Shown: positions 36,855 to 45,800, counted from the stretch's first letter. The stretch is 64,000 nucleotides of DNA from Bacteroidota bacterium (GCA_024642665.1 JAHEAR010000013.1:1-64000), one strand, 5' to 3'. Numbers and translations: made by a program. Notes: generated by a model from the sequence alone, not told the origin.

Positions 36855-37455
36855 CCGATTTACTTTTTTGACCAAGATAACCGCTGTGGTGTCGCATGGC
36901 ATATGCTTGTTTGGTAAAACCAATTTTCTTCATCAATCCAACCACAATAATATCTCCTAACACAGTCATCACGGTAGTGCTGGTAGTTGGTGTCAATCCC
37001 AGTGGACAAACTTCCTTAGGATGTCCTGTACTCAAAGAAACATCCACCATGGAACCTAGTTCATGCTCCGGATGCCCAGTCAGTCCAATTGATTTGATCT
37101 CAGGAAAGAGACGACGTGCCAGTGGAAGCAATTCGAGAATTTCCTTGGTCTTTCCCGAATTCGAAATTAAAAACAGCACATCGTTTTTCTGAACCACGCC
37201 CAGGTCACCATGCTGAGCTTCAGTCGGATGGAGGAAGATGGACGGTGTTCCGGTCGAGCTCAGGGTTGTGGATATATTATGGCCGATTTGCCCTGCTTTG
37301 CCAAGACCGCAAACCACTACTTTCCCACCTTTTTCATGTACTTCATTGAAAATCAGCTCAATAGCACTTAGAATGCTTGCATCTACCGGGATATTTTGAA
37401 TCCCTTCGATTTCTCGGGCTATTATGTCCTTAATATCATCTATCATTTGATCCAT
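36847..37455 (-). CDS. kdsD: Arabinose-5-phosphate isomerase, SIS-only form
   Basis: This 202-residue protein consists of a single SIS sugar-isomerase domain with no C-terminal CBS pair. It makes D-arabinose-5-phosphate from ribulose-5-phosphate, the precursor of Kdo. Segments VCGLGKAGQIGHNISTTLSS, HPTEAQHGDLG and ISNSGKTKEILELLP match KdsD/KpsF, and the late TPTTSTTVMTVLGD is typical. SIS-only versions are known from Bacteroides. It is the first gene of the overlapping kdsD-kdsA-kdsC operon. Confidence 0.9.
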   Translation of the reverse strand: MDQMIDDIKDIIAREIEGIQNIPVDASILSAIELIFNEVHEKGGKVVVCGLGKAGQIGHNISTTLSSTGTPSIFLHPTEAQHGDLGVVQKNDVLFLISNSGKTKEILELLPLARRLFPEIKSIGLTGHPEHELGSMVDVSLSTGHPKEVCPLGLTPTTSTTVMTVLGDIIVVGLMKKIGFTKQAYAMRHHSGYLGQKSKSDE

Positions 37456-37595
37456 AGGATTGCAAAAATAGGTTTTCCGTTTGGCATAAACGGTGATTTA
37501 CTGTGCAAAGCCTATCCCGGGATTCCCTGCGGAATAAATTGCTTTTGTTACATTCGACTTCTATTTTCCAACCCATATTGAGAAAAAAAATAAAG

Positions 37596-38942
37596 ATGGA
37601 TCCATCAAGAAGAAAATTTATTGAGAAAACTTCACTTGCGGCGGCAGGACTAGGGCTTTCCAATCATCTATTGGCCAGGCAAAATCCAAGACTAAAAGAT
37701 GTCAACGGAAAGCTAAAAATCGGCATCATCGGCAGTGGTTTCAGAGGGCAGTCACATATTGATTTGATTTTAAGGAGAAAAGATTGCGAGGTGACATGCA
37801 TCGCGGAGCCTGATCCGATTATGCTTGCATCAACAAAAAAATTATTTGATGATGCTAAAAAAAGGATGCCTAAAATTTATGACGAAGGTCCGCATGATTA
37901 TATCGAACTTTTGAGCAAGGAAAAAATTGATGCAGTCATCATTGCAACGCCCTGGAAATGGCATGTCCCAATGGCAGTGGCCGCGATGAAGACAGGTGTC
38001 TATACCGGGATAGAAGTCAGTGGTGGTATTTCGCTTGATGAATGTTGGGAATTAGTGGACACCGCTGAGCAAACCGGTATTCCATTATATTTTTTGGAAA
38101 ATGTTTGTTTCCGAAGAGATGTCATGGCTGTTCTTAATATGGTCAAACAGGAACTTTTTGGTGAACTCATTCATCTCGAGTGTGGCTATCAGCATGATCT
38201 GCGTGGTGTGAAATTTAATGATGGTATTTCGGCTTATAATTCAGGGGTTGAGTTTGGAGACAAAGGGTTTAGTGAAGCGAAATGGCGCACGTGGCATAGT
38301 GTGTATCGCAATGGGGATCTCTACCCTACGCATGGCATCGGACCGGTCGCGGAATGGATTAATCTGAATCGGGGCAATCGCATGGAAACCATTGTCTCCA
38401 TGGCAAGCAAATCAAGGGGACTTCATGAGTACATCGTTAATCATCCGAAAGGGGGAAAGGATCATCCGAATGCCTTTATAGAATTTAAATTAGGCGATAA
38501 GGTGACTTCCATCATAAAATGCAAAAAAGGGGAAACTATCGTTTTGCATCATGATACAAATCTTCCCCGTCCCTATTCACTTGGTTTTAGGGTGCAAGGC
38601 ACTAAAGGACTTTGGATGGACGTCAACAAAAGCATCTACATTGAAGGTACAAGTCCGGCGCATGGATGGGAAGATGCCCAGGCTTATCTTGATCAGTATG
38701 ATGATGCGGAATGGAAATCGCATGCGGGAGATGCAGAAGGTGCCGGCCACGGCGGTATGGATTGGTTTCTGATGGATAGTTTTGTCAAATGTCGCTTGGA
38801 AAACAAGCCCCCGAAATTTGATGTGTACGATGCGGCTTCCTGGATGTCAATTACACCGTTGTCAGAGGCTTCGATTGCCGGAGGAGGCACGCCTCAAGCT
38901 TTTCCTGATTTTACCAGAGGGAAGTGGAAGGAAAAAAAGTGA
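37596..38942 (+). CDS. Tat-exported Gfo/Idh/MocA family protein, GH109-like
   Basis: From the ATG at 37596 this is 448 residues. It opens with a twin-arginine signal (SRRKFIEKTSLAAAGLGLS), so it is probably folded in the cytoplasm and exported to the periplasm. The Rossmann motif is GIIGSGFRGQSHIDLIL. VVIIATP-type and EVSGGISLDECW strands follow, then FLENVCFRRDVMAVLNMVKQ and YPTHGIGPVAEWINLNRGNR. These resemble family GH109 proteins, which cleave alpha-N-acetylgalactosamine by an NAD-dependent mechanism. The substrate is inferred from similarity only. The gene stands alone between kdsD (divergent) and a repeat island. A start at 37503 is possible but hides the Tat signal. Confidence 0.88.
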   Translation: MDPSRRKFIEKTSLAAAGLGLSNHLLARQNPRLKDVNGKLKIGIIGSGFRGQSHIDLILRRKDCEVTCIAEPDPIMLASTKKLFDDAKKRMPKIYDEGPHDYIELLSKEKIDAVIIATPWKWHVPMAVAAMKTGVYTGIEVSGGISLDECWELVDTAEQTGIPLYFLENVCFRRDVMAVLNMVKQELFGELIHLECGYQHDLRGVKFNDGISAYNSGVEFGDKGFSEAKWRTWHSVYRNGDLYPTHGIGPVAEWINLNRGNRMETIVSMASKSRGLHEYIVNHPKGGKDHPNAFIEFKLGDKVTSIIKCKKGETIVLHHDTNLPRPYSLGFRVQGTKGLWMDVNKSIYIEGTSPAHGWEDAQAYLDQYDDAEWKSHAGDAEGAGHGGMDWFLMDSFVKCRLENKPPKFDVYDAASWMSITPLSEASIAGGGTPQAFPDFTRGKWKEKK

Positions 38943-39003
38943 GGAGTGAGGAGTGAGGAAATTAAAAACTGCGCCCCTGCCTCTGCGTGCAAAAAAAAGG
39001 TTT

Positions 39004-39094
39004 CCCGCAGATGTCGCTGATCACCGCAGAAAAGTTAAACATGCATGTAAAAAAGATGGAGTACCTGAAATACCTATCTGCGTAAATCTGCGGG
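39004..39094. repeat. Inverted repeat with CCCGCAGAT arms
   Basis: CCCGCAGAT at 39004-39012 and its perfect complement ATCTGCGGG at 39086-39094 bracket a spacer that also holds CCGCAGAAA and TCTGCGT words. The structure overlaps the start of repeat copy B and is a candidate hairpin of a short mobile or REP-like element. Confidence 0.65.
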
Positions 39095-39306
39095 AGATAT
39101 TTTCTGTCTCTAAACCCTCAAAGCTTATCCAAATCGTTGACGCTAACTCAATCCGACTCTAATCGATAGGCATATCATACACACCCATTAAAAAACTAAA
39201 CCTCCTAAACAACAAGGCCTCAGGCGCAGCGTGCTCAACCTAAGAGACCGAAAGGTTTCTTGACTAAACACATGTTCAGTCTGAAAGTCTAATAAAACCG
39301 TTCACT
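39075..39306 (+). repeat. Dispersed intergenic repeat element, copy B
   Basis: This copy has the same order of segments as copy A at 14491: TCTGCGGGAGATAT, CTTATCCAAATC, ATCCGACTCTAATCGA, the core at 39195-39240 (ACTAAACCTCCTAAACAACA then AGGCCTCAGGCGCAGCGTG), and a tail with TTTCTTGACTAAACACATGT. Identity to copy A is high in the core and tail. It lies between the GH109-like and MATE genes. Just upstream, arms CCCGCAGAT (39004-39012) and ATCTGCGGG (39086-39094) could pair. Confidence 0.85.
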
Positions 39307-39365
39307 TTTAACCGCTTACCGTTTACCTTCACAACAACTCACTCCTCGCCTCTCACTCCTCACTT

Positions 39366-40763
39366 CTATATTTTCACAGTCTTCCACGTGCCCTTTCTAA
39401 AAATCGCAATCGCCAGCACAGCTAAAAAAGACTCACTGATGGCAATCGCCCAATACACTCCTTCAGGTCCCCAGTTAAACGTTTTTGCCAACAAATAACT
39501 CAACGGAATCTGCACCAACCAAAACGCCACAAAATTGATGAGCGTGGGTGTCACCGTATCTCCGGCACCATTAAACGCCTGCCCAATCACCATCCCATAC
39601 GCATAGAAAACATACCCAAGGCAAATGATTCGCAAACAAATCACGCCTTGATGTATAACCTCCGCTTCTTGCGTAAAAATTGGAATCAATAATGGCGCAA
39701 AAACAATAAATAAAACCGAAACAGACGTCAAAAAAATCATATTGATAAAAGCAGATCGCCAAACAGATTTTTCAGCACGCTCCGGCTGACCAGCGCCAAG
39801 ATTCTGACCCACTAAGGTAGACACCGCAGAAGCCATCCCCCACGCGGGCAATATCGAAAATATAACAATCCGTATACCAATTGAATATCCGGCAACGGCA
39901 GCATCGCCAAAGAATGCAATGATACGTGCAATAAACAACCAACTGGCCGTCGCGATTATAAATTGCAAAACACCGGTCGAACCCACACGAATAAGTTTGA
40001 TCACCAGCTTTCCCACCCAATGGAAATGTTTGCGCTTCAATTGTATCCTGTTTGATCCGCGCACTAAATGATACACCTGATAACTCACACCAATACCCCG
40101 TCCTATCGTCGTGGCTATCGCAGCTCCCTCTATACCCAATTCCGGAAATGGCCCAATGCCAAATATGAGCATCGGATCAAGAATGATATTAATTCCATTG
40201 GCCAGCCAAAGCGTACGCATGGCTAAAGCAGCATCACCGGCACCACGGAATATAGCATTCAACAGAAAAAGAAAAAATAAGGTGCTACTCCCGGTCAACA
40301 GAATTTGGGTGTATCCACTTCCAATGCCCACAAGCTCGGGAGAACCACCCATAAATCGGAGCAGATCATCCGCCGTAAAGAAGAAAATAACTGCAAAGAC
40401 ACCACAGATAATGACACCAATAAATATGGCCTGCATCGCCGCTACACAAGCCCCCTCATGATCCTTCTCTCCTATCCGCCTGGCCACCATCGCCGTGATC
40501 GCCATCGACAATCCCATCGCCAGCGCCATCACTTGTGTCATGATGACTTCCGTCAATCCAATCGTCGCTGCCGCTTCTTTTCCCAACTTTGCAACAAAGA
40601 AGATATCCACCAGCGCAAACAATCCCTCCATCAGCATTTCTAGCACCATCGGCACCGAAAGCAGAAAGATGGCTTTGTCAATACTCCCTTTGGTGTATAC
40701 GGTTTCACCGCCTGACAGCGCTTGTCGAAAGAGTGATATAATCTGTAAAAATCTGATGCGCAC
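39366..40763 (-). CDS. MATE family multidrug/metabolite exporter
   Basis: This 465-residue inner-membrane antiporter shows the twelve-segment arrangement in two homologous halves. The N-half has FLLSVPMVLEMLMEGLFALV and VDIFFVAKLGKEAAATIGL. The C-half has QNLGAGQPERAEKSVWRSA and NGAGDTVTPTLINFVAFWLV. The family exports cationic drugs or metabolites with Na+ or H+ coupling. The N-terminal 25 residues are less conserved, so a later start is possible. It is monocistronic; its downstream end adjoins repeat island copy B. Confidence 0.93.
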   Translation of the reverse strand: MRIRFLQIISLFRQALSGGETVYTKGSIDKAIFLLSVPMVLEMLMEGLFALVDIFFVAKLGKEAAATIGLTEVIMTQVMALAMGLSMAITAMVARRIGEKDHEGACVAAMQAIFIGVIICGVFAVIFFFTADDLLRFMGGSPELVGIGSGYTQILLTGSSTLFFLFLLNAIFRGAGDAALAMRTLWLANGINIILDPMLIFGIGPFPELGIEGAAIATTIGRGIGVSYQVYHLVRGSNRIQLKRKHFHWVGKLVIKLIRVGSTGVLQFIIATASWLFIARIIAFFGDAAVAGYSIGIRIVIFSILPAWGMASAVSTLVGQNLGAGQPERAEKSVWRSAFINMIFLTSVSVLFIVFAPLLIPIFTQEAEVIHQGVICLRIICLGYVFYAYGMVIGQAFNGAGDTVTPTLINFVAFWLVQIPLSYLLAKTFNWGPEGVYWAIAISESFLAVLAIAIFRKGTWKTVKI

Positions 40764-40933
40764 GTGTCAACAAAAGTAAACAGATATACTATGGTTTCAC
40801 CTTTCTCAGAATATAAGCCCGAGTTTATTTACTTACGACTGATCATGACCTTGTTTTAACCAATTCAATCCGTGCCGACAGCAATCCTCAGCCATTCTTG
40901 TCAGGAATGAAAAGCCTGAGATCATAATACTTT

Positions 40934-41659
40934 TTAAAGTGTATAACTCAACCCTAAGGTCACAATAACCGGAAACGCATCCAGAAATCCACTTTTTGAT
41001 TTTAATTTGAATCCTTCCATCACGGGTGATGCTTCGATGACAAAAGAAGCTCTTCGGGAAATTGATTTGCTATATCCGAATTGAAATGTATTCCAGATGC
41101 CAACCATTTCCATCTCCTCCTCTGCGCTATTACCTTCCATGGGTATTTTATCCATCATTTTTTTAGGTGATCCAAATAAATAATCAGTACAGGCCACTCC
41201 TATGGCACCAATGCCAAACCAAATCTTTGACTCATTTTTCAATTTCACTTCAGCATTCAAGGTAGGCCAGGCAAGCATCCACGCATCTTTATCTTTTTGG
41301 TTTCTCTCCGGATAATAGAGCACGGGTGATTTGGCTATAATGCGCCATTTTTCAGAAGTGTTATTGATTACGGCCTTCATCCGTATACCATAGGCTGACG
41401 ATACCGGTGTTACGCCATATATAATACCCACTGAAAAGTTTCTACTAAACCCATAGGCTATTTGTCCTACACCAATGTAGGGCATCCCGCTATAAAACTC
41501 AATCATGGTTTTACCTTTTTCCGGCATTAAATAATCATGGATTTTACCCTTTTCGTCTTGCCCGACAATATGATTAACAATGGTAAAAAGAATAAGTAGC
41601 GCAAACATGCCTTTCAGGATGGTTTTATTGGCTATTGGATTGATGCTTAACTTTTTCAT
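40934..41659 (-). CDS. Exported barrel-like protein of unknown function
   Basis: This 241-residue protein begins with a signal segment (TILKGMFALLILFTIVNHIV). The rest is mostly beta strands with aromatic residues (QIAYGFSRNFSVGIIYGVTP, then TFQFGYSKSISRRASFVIEA) and ends FPVIVTLGLSYTL, compatible with an outer membrane barrel. No family is recognised. It is transcribed alone, upstream of a 319-bp region that ends at the ferredoxin gene. Confidence 0.72.
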   Translation of the reverse strand: MKKLSINPIANKTILKGMFALLILFTIVNHIVGQDEKGKIHDYLMPEKGKTMIEFYSGMPYIGVGQIAYGFSRNFSVGIIYGVTPVSSAYGIRMKAVINNTSEKWRIIAKSPVLYYPERNQKDKDAWMLAWPTLNAEVKLKNESKIWFGIGAIGVACTDYLFGSPKKMMDKIPMEGNSAEEEMEMVGIWNTFQFGYSKSISRRASFVIEASPVMEGFKLKSKSGFLDAFPVIVTLGLSYTL

Positions 41660-41978
41660 GTTAGAAGTTTTGCATCAAATATATAGGCAGCTAAAACCTG
41701 AGGACCAGCATTCCTGTTCTATTAAATAGCACTATTGTTATACCTCCCGGGAAGGATTAGCAAGCATGTTGCATGTCTGTGTGCTTTTGGCAGTTAAAAT
41801 GCAGATATTCAGCATATTACATGTTTCATGTGCCATCAAAAAATAATCGAGAAATGGTTCATAAAAACTTACATTTTGGGGAATATTTAGCCTGCTGCCG
41901 GCAATGTATGATGGATATACATCCTAATAGCAAAGTAGCCTTATCTTTGCGACCGTATTTTAAGATTTTAGTGTAATT
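41660..41978. other. Intergenic region between divergent genes
   Basis: These 319 bases hold no convincing gene (a 67-codon frame at 41773 has no family features). The ferredoxin promoter box lies at 41942-41949. Confidence 0.5.
41942..41949 (+). promoter_or_regulatory. Bacteroidota -7 promoter box of the ferredoxin gene
   Basis: TATCTTTG matches TAnnTTTG and lies 29 bp before the start codon. No TTTG at the -33 distance is visible. Confidence 0.5.
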
Positions 41979-42326
41979 ATGGCTATATATATCACGGATG
42001 ATTGTATTAATTGCGGGGCTTGCGAACCGGAGTGTCCAAACAATGCCATTTATGAAGGGGGTATTCAATGGGCCGTCAAAGATGGGACGACTTTAACTGG
42101 CAAGTATACACTTGAAGATGGAACGGAGGTGGATGCTGCAGATATGCAGACACCGGTTTCTGATGATTTCTATTTTATCGTGCCGGATAAATGTACAGAG
42201 TGTAAAGGCTTTCACGACGAACCACAATGCGCTGCTGTATGTCCTGTCGATTGTTGTCTCCCGGATCCTGATCGTGTAGAGTCAGATGATATCCTGCTGG
42301 GTCGAAAAGCGCGACTCCACCTTTAA
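41979..42326 (+). CDS. 2[4Fe-4S] ferredoxin, Alvin-type
   Basis: This 115-residue electron carrier has the first cluster motif C9-x2-C12-x2-C15-x3-C19 (CINCGACEPEC) and the second motif with Cys72, Cys75, Cys84, Cys88 and Cys92 (CTECKGFHDEPQCAAVCPVDC). The eight-residue gap between Cys75 and Cys84 is the Alvin-type spacing. A 40-residue insert between the motifs (about 27-66) makes it longer than standard ferredoxins. It is cytoplasmic, and redox partners are not encoded next to it. Confidence 0.93.
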   Translation: MAIYITDDCINCGACEPECPNNAIYEGGIQWAVKDGTTLTGKYTLEDGTEVDAADMQTPVSDDFYFIVPDKCTECKGFHDEPQCAAVCPVDCCLPDPDRVESDDILLGRKARLHL

Positions 42327-42395
42327 GTCACTGGTTGGATTCTGCTAATTCAATTTTCCATTAATTTTTCTGCTATGGTATCATGTCAAAGATGC

Positions 42396-43820
42396 CTACA
42401 ATATGGAATATTTCAGACCCACGCCAAGTCCACGAATATAGTCTGTTCGCTGTCCTGTAGACAAATCTGCAGCATATGATTTTTCCGAATTAAGCACATA
42501 TTGATCAAAGCCATGCGTCCAGTTGGCAAAAACATCGAAATGTTTTCCAAGGCGATAGCCTAAACCAAAAAACATCGATGTGTTTGATTTTCTAATCACA
42601 TCGTAACTGCTTAATGAATTACTTAACTCCTCCTGAGGATACGTTGGAATACCCGTCACATCGCCACGCACTATCGGAAACTGACTAAACGCTTCGGTAG
42701 CAAAACCAAATTTCACACCTCCTGAAGCATAGAATCTTCTGGAAAATCGCCAATTGAGCCCAATGTCCACCTGCCACTGCGAAATCGTTTGAACCAATGG
42801 ATTAATTTCAGCATAATCCGCTTCAACATTAATCGACTCAGCATACACATAGCTGTCTAACCCACTTAAAGGATCAAAATTAAGGATGGGATTAAATTCA
42901 CTAAAACTGAGCTTATCCTGTCTGGCCCCCAAAAAATTGGCATTGGGTTTATAGGACGAATAGCCAAGCGCAGTCGTCAGACTAAATCCTCTGGTGATAT
43001 TCAGATCCACCCCGGCTCCGCCATATACACCTAGTCCGCCATTCATCCCCACAAGACTACTGGCCACCAAGGTAGGATTCAATAAGGCAGGAATCCTTTT
43101 CCCTTTTTTATTTGTGTTAGAAAATGCAATTGTTCGATTTGAAGATTCTTCAGCGATCACAGGTATTGGCAGAACAAATACCGGCTCGATGGCCACAGGA
43201 TTTCTTGGCAAGGAAATCAAACTTTCATTAAACTTGTTGTCCAGGTCAACTGAAGTCATAGCCCCCAAACTTCCATTCGCGTCAATATTTTCTATTGTAT
43301 TCAATGCACCCATTTCTATGTCCTCTGACTGCTGATGATCAAGTGCTGCCATTGGCTCTGAAAATTGCTCACCTTTGATGTTCTCCTTTTTGACCGGAAG
43401 AACTTTATCCTGGGCTCGCTTTGTTTGCTTCTGCAAATCCTGATTAATAGAAATCTGATCAACCTTTTTACCTTCGGAAGAAGATGCAGTGATCTTATTT
43501 ACTTCGGTACTTTTCCCGACACCCTCATCATGCAAAGAAGATTCTTCCAATGTAAAAATTGATTCTGCTGCCTCAGCGCCCTGCATACTTTCCGTAGTCA
43601 GTGCCTCTGGTGTCCCGTTCAATCCATTGGAAACATGCACGATCATAAAATAAACACCCAATACGCCGGCAACGATTACAGCTGATGCCGCCCACCAAAA
43701 GAATGGTAGTCGTCTTGATGACTTGCCTTCAGGCATGACCTCATCAAGTAAAGGCTTCATTTTAGCCCATCCTTTTTCAGGGGTGATATTATAATGAGGT
43801 TGCTCTTTCATGATTTTCAT
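42396..43820 (-). CDS. Anti-sigma-like membrane protein with C-terminal outer-membrane-barrel-like domain
   Basis: From the Met at 43820 (MKIMKEQPHYNITPEKGWAK) this is 474 residues, overlapping the sigma factor gene by 32 bp (23 bp if the start is 43811). A short cytoplasmic head is followed by one membrane helix (FFWWAASAVIVAGVLGVYFM). A long low-complexity periplasmic linker of about 170 residues (Ser/Glu/Lys/Asn-rich) leads to a C-terminal region of about 230 residues with Gly/aromatic strands (GGLGVYGGAGVDLNITRGFS, then SMFFGLGYRLGKHFDVFANW) ending GVGLKYSIL. The tail looks like an outer membrane barrel. Its position directly after an ECF sigma factor suggests an anti-sigma or envelope-sensing role. 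Confidence 0.75.
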   Translation of the reverse strand: MKIMKEQPHYNITPEKGWAKMKPLLDEVMPEGKSSRRLPFFWWAASAVIVAGVLGVYFMIVHVSNGLNGTPEALTTESMQGAEAAESIFTLEESSLHDEGVGKSTEVNKITASSSEGKKVDQISINQDLQKQTKRAQDKVLPVKKENIKGEQFSEPMAALDHQQSEDIEMGALNTIENIDANGSLGAMTSVDLDNKFNESLISLPRNPVAIEPVFVLPIPVIAEESSNRTIAFSNTNKKGKRIPALLNPTLVASSLVGMNGGLGVYGGAGVDLNITRGFSLTTALGYSSYKPNANFLGARQDKLSFSEFNPILNFDPLSGLDSYVYAESINVEADYAEINPLVQTISQWQVDIGLNWRFSRRFYASGGVKFGFATEAFSQFPIVRGDVTGIPTYPQEELSNSLSSYDVIRKSNTSMFFGLGYRLGKHFDVFANWTHGFDQYVLNSEKSYAADLSTGQRTDYIRGLGVGLKYSIL

Positions 43821-44334
43821 TTGTAAGTATTGTTCGTAATCTTTCTCTGGCATTGGACAGATGCCACTTGGAAGTCCCTTCACTGATTTGCATTTTCTCA
43901 CCGATTTCCAGGTGCGAAAATCCTTCAATGGCATATAGTTTAAACACTTCTGCTGAACGATATGGAATTCGATCGAGAAGCAAAATCAACTCTTCAAACT
44001 CGAGTGCATCACTTTGCGTAGCCTGGGTGTGCTGTTGCTCCGCTTCTTCAATCTGAATAAAACGGATATAGTTTTTTTCCTTTTTATAAAAATCAGCCAG
44101 CGTGTGGTAAATCAATCGTCTGATCCATCCCTCAAAGGATCCCTCACTTCTAAACGTCCCAACTTTTTGAAATACTTTCAGAAAGCCATCATTCATGATG
44201 AGCATGGCTTTGTCTTCGTCCCGCGTATACTTCATACACATCGCCATCATGGTATGGAAGTATTGCTTATAGAGCAACTCCTGACACTTTCGGTCATTTC
44301 GAATACATCCTTGTATGAGCTCTGCTTCGGTCAA
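43789..44334 (-). CDS. ECF-type RNA polymerase sigma-70 factor
   Basis: This 181-residue sigma factor has region 2 (LYKQYFHTMMAMCMKYTRDE, then AMLIMNDGFLKVFQKVGTFR and SFEGWIRRLIYHTLADFYKK). It also has region 4 with the helix-turn-helix AIEGFSHLEIGEKMQISEGT followed by SKWHLSNARERLRTIL. It directs RNA polymerase to a specific promoter set, usually after release from an anti-sigma factor. The next gene overlaps its end and encodes a membrane-anchored protein that may be that partner. It is separated from the upstream lipoprotein gene by 58 bp. Confidence 0.93.
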   Translation of the reverse strand: MTEAELIQGCIRNDRKCQELLYKQYFHTMMAMCMKYTRDEDKAMLIMNDGFLKVFQKVGTFRSEGSFEGWIRRLIYHTLADFYKKEKNYIRFIQIEEAEQQHTQATQSDALEFEELILLLDRIPYRSAEVFKLYAIEGFSHLEIGEKMQISEGTSKWHLSNARERLRTILTNENHERATSL

Positions 44335-44392
44335 AATTATAAATGCCTTTAATATGCTGAGTGAAGCACAAGTTCGCTTTCAGTTATTCGCA

Positions 44393-44896
44393 TTATTGAT
44401 TAATTAAGATAATTTTTTCGTTGATACGGGTGACAAAATTATTATACACATCCGGCATGTTAGACGAGTTCTGATCCAACAACCAGAAACCTGATTTTGC
44501 AGCTGCATCCACATACTTTATTTCTACATAGATACCACCCCAGTCTCCTGCATCCGGCTGTCCGATATAATTTACAGTTTCATTGTATAACTCCTCCGGA
44601 AAATAATCAATGATATCTTTTACTAACTCATATTTTATTTTGGGTAAAGAAATATATATCCCATCATAAGGTGTCTCTGATGTCGGGTAGACGTCGGTGG
44701 TGTCCTCCCAAAGTCTTTCATTTTCGAGCTTATATATTTCTATACAGCCTTCTCCGCCACACTCTCCATAGAAATGCCCAAAAATAAAATACGCTAGTTC
44801 GCCCGGTGCAGGACTTACCATAGCATCTTTCTTATCGCAAGACAAACTCAATAATACCAGCACAATCGCCACTAAACTAAATATGAATTTCCTCAT
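44393..44896 (-). CDS. Small lipoprotein of unknown function
   Basis: This 167-residue protein has a lipoprotein signal (FSLVAIVLVLLSLSC, Cys20). A domain starts AYFIFGHFYGECGGEGCIEI with several Cys and aromatic residues, and later contains PDAGDWGGIYVEIKYVDAAA. No family is recognised. It sits 11 bp after the barrel-like gene stop and 58 bp before the sigma factor gene, so it may be part of the same transcript. Confidence 0.8.
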   Translation of the reverse strand: MRKFIFSLVAIVLVLLSLSCDKKDAMVSPAPGELAYFIFGHFYGECGGEGCIEIYKLENERLWEDTTDVYPTSETPYDGIYISLPKIKYELVKDIIDYFPEELYNETVNYIGQPDAGDWGGIYVEIKYVDAAAKSGFWLLDQNSSNMPDVYNNFVTRINEKIILINQ

Positions 44897-44907
44897 CGTC
44901 CTTTATT

Positions 44908-45702
44908 TTAAAATAATAAACCTGTTCGCATTTCAATCCTTCGATAACTTAACTTGTCTGTAAATCTGCCTTGCCCGTCCCATGGGAAAAATGAATTGGT
45001 AAAGGTGGCGTTCTGCAATTTATACTCTAACCCTAAATAATAATTTACGTTTTTACCGCCAAACCGAACTCCTAGTTCAGGACTTAAATACAACCCTCCT
45101 TTTGCATCAAATGTACCTTCATCGACATTATTCAACGCAAACCCGTAGCCGATTTTGAACGCGTAATAAGGTGTAATTTTCTTCGGCAAAAAATAGCCTC
45201 GAACTTCAGCAAACAAAGGAATAATCCTTCGGCTATAATCAAAATCATTTGTCTCGAAGCCTGTTCCGATCCCTACCCCTAACAGTCGACTAAACTTATG
45301 CCCTGCAGAATAATGGATGCCTGCTCCTCCACTGAAAGAAAAATTAAGAAAAACAGAAAAGGTGTTATACATCCCTGTCTCTTTAAATGCATAAGGTCTT
45401 CGACCGCTAGTATACCCGGTATGTAAATCAAATTGAGAGGCATCAAAAGGCACTCCCTGATAGACTTTTGCGATGTCATTTTTTGGGATCACCAATAATG
45501 CGCCGGTCATTAATTTAAATTCCATACCCCGAGCTAATTCCCATTTTTGAATCGTACCACTCAAGGTGCTTCCATCCTTAAGCCAAACATTATCAACGAT
45601 TGGCCTGGAGTCCCCGGAGATGGTATCCGTCTCTTGTCCAAATGCTACAGCAGCAATCGTGAGAAAAAGAAATACATGGAGGTTTAAAAAAATATTTTTC
45701 AT
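44908..45702 (-). CDS. Exported outer-membrane-barrel-like protein
   Basis: This 264-residue protein has a signal peptide (LHVFLFLTIAAVAFGQE). A short module follows (VWLKDGSTLSGTIQKWELAR, then LVIPKNDIAKVYQG), which resembles a beta-strand motif found before barrels in Bacteroidota. Many aromatic strands come next (SVFLNFSFSGGAGIHYSAGH, then AVRFGGKNVNYYLGLEYKL-like sequence), and the end is RIEMRTGLLF with a terminal Phe, typical of an outer membrane barrel. The lipoprotein gene follows after 11 bp. Confidence 0.8.
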   Translation of the reverse strand: MKNIFLNLHVFLFLTIAAVAFGQETDTISGDSRPIVDNVWLKDGSTLSGTIQKWELARGMEFKLMTGALLVIPKNDIAKVYQGVPFDASQFDLHTGYTSGRRPYAFKETGMYNTFSVFLNFSFSGGAGIHYSAGHKFSRLLGVGIGTGFETNDFDYSRRIIPLFAEVRGYFLPKKITPYYAFKIGYGFALNNVDEGTFDAKGGLYLSPELGVRFGGKNVNYYLGLEYKLQNATFTNSFFPWDGQGRFTDKLSYRRIEMRTGLLF

Positions 45703-45800
45703 GCGATTTTATTAAGCATATCAAAGTTCAATTTTTGCATTCCATTTAAAATGACTGAATCGTGCGCAACAGTAAACTGGTAGAGATTCATGTCAGTATT

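Noticed and set aside
41773-41976. 67-codon frame upstream of the ferredoxin
   Set aside because: It overlaps the promoter box of the ferredoxin and shows no family features.
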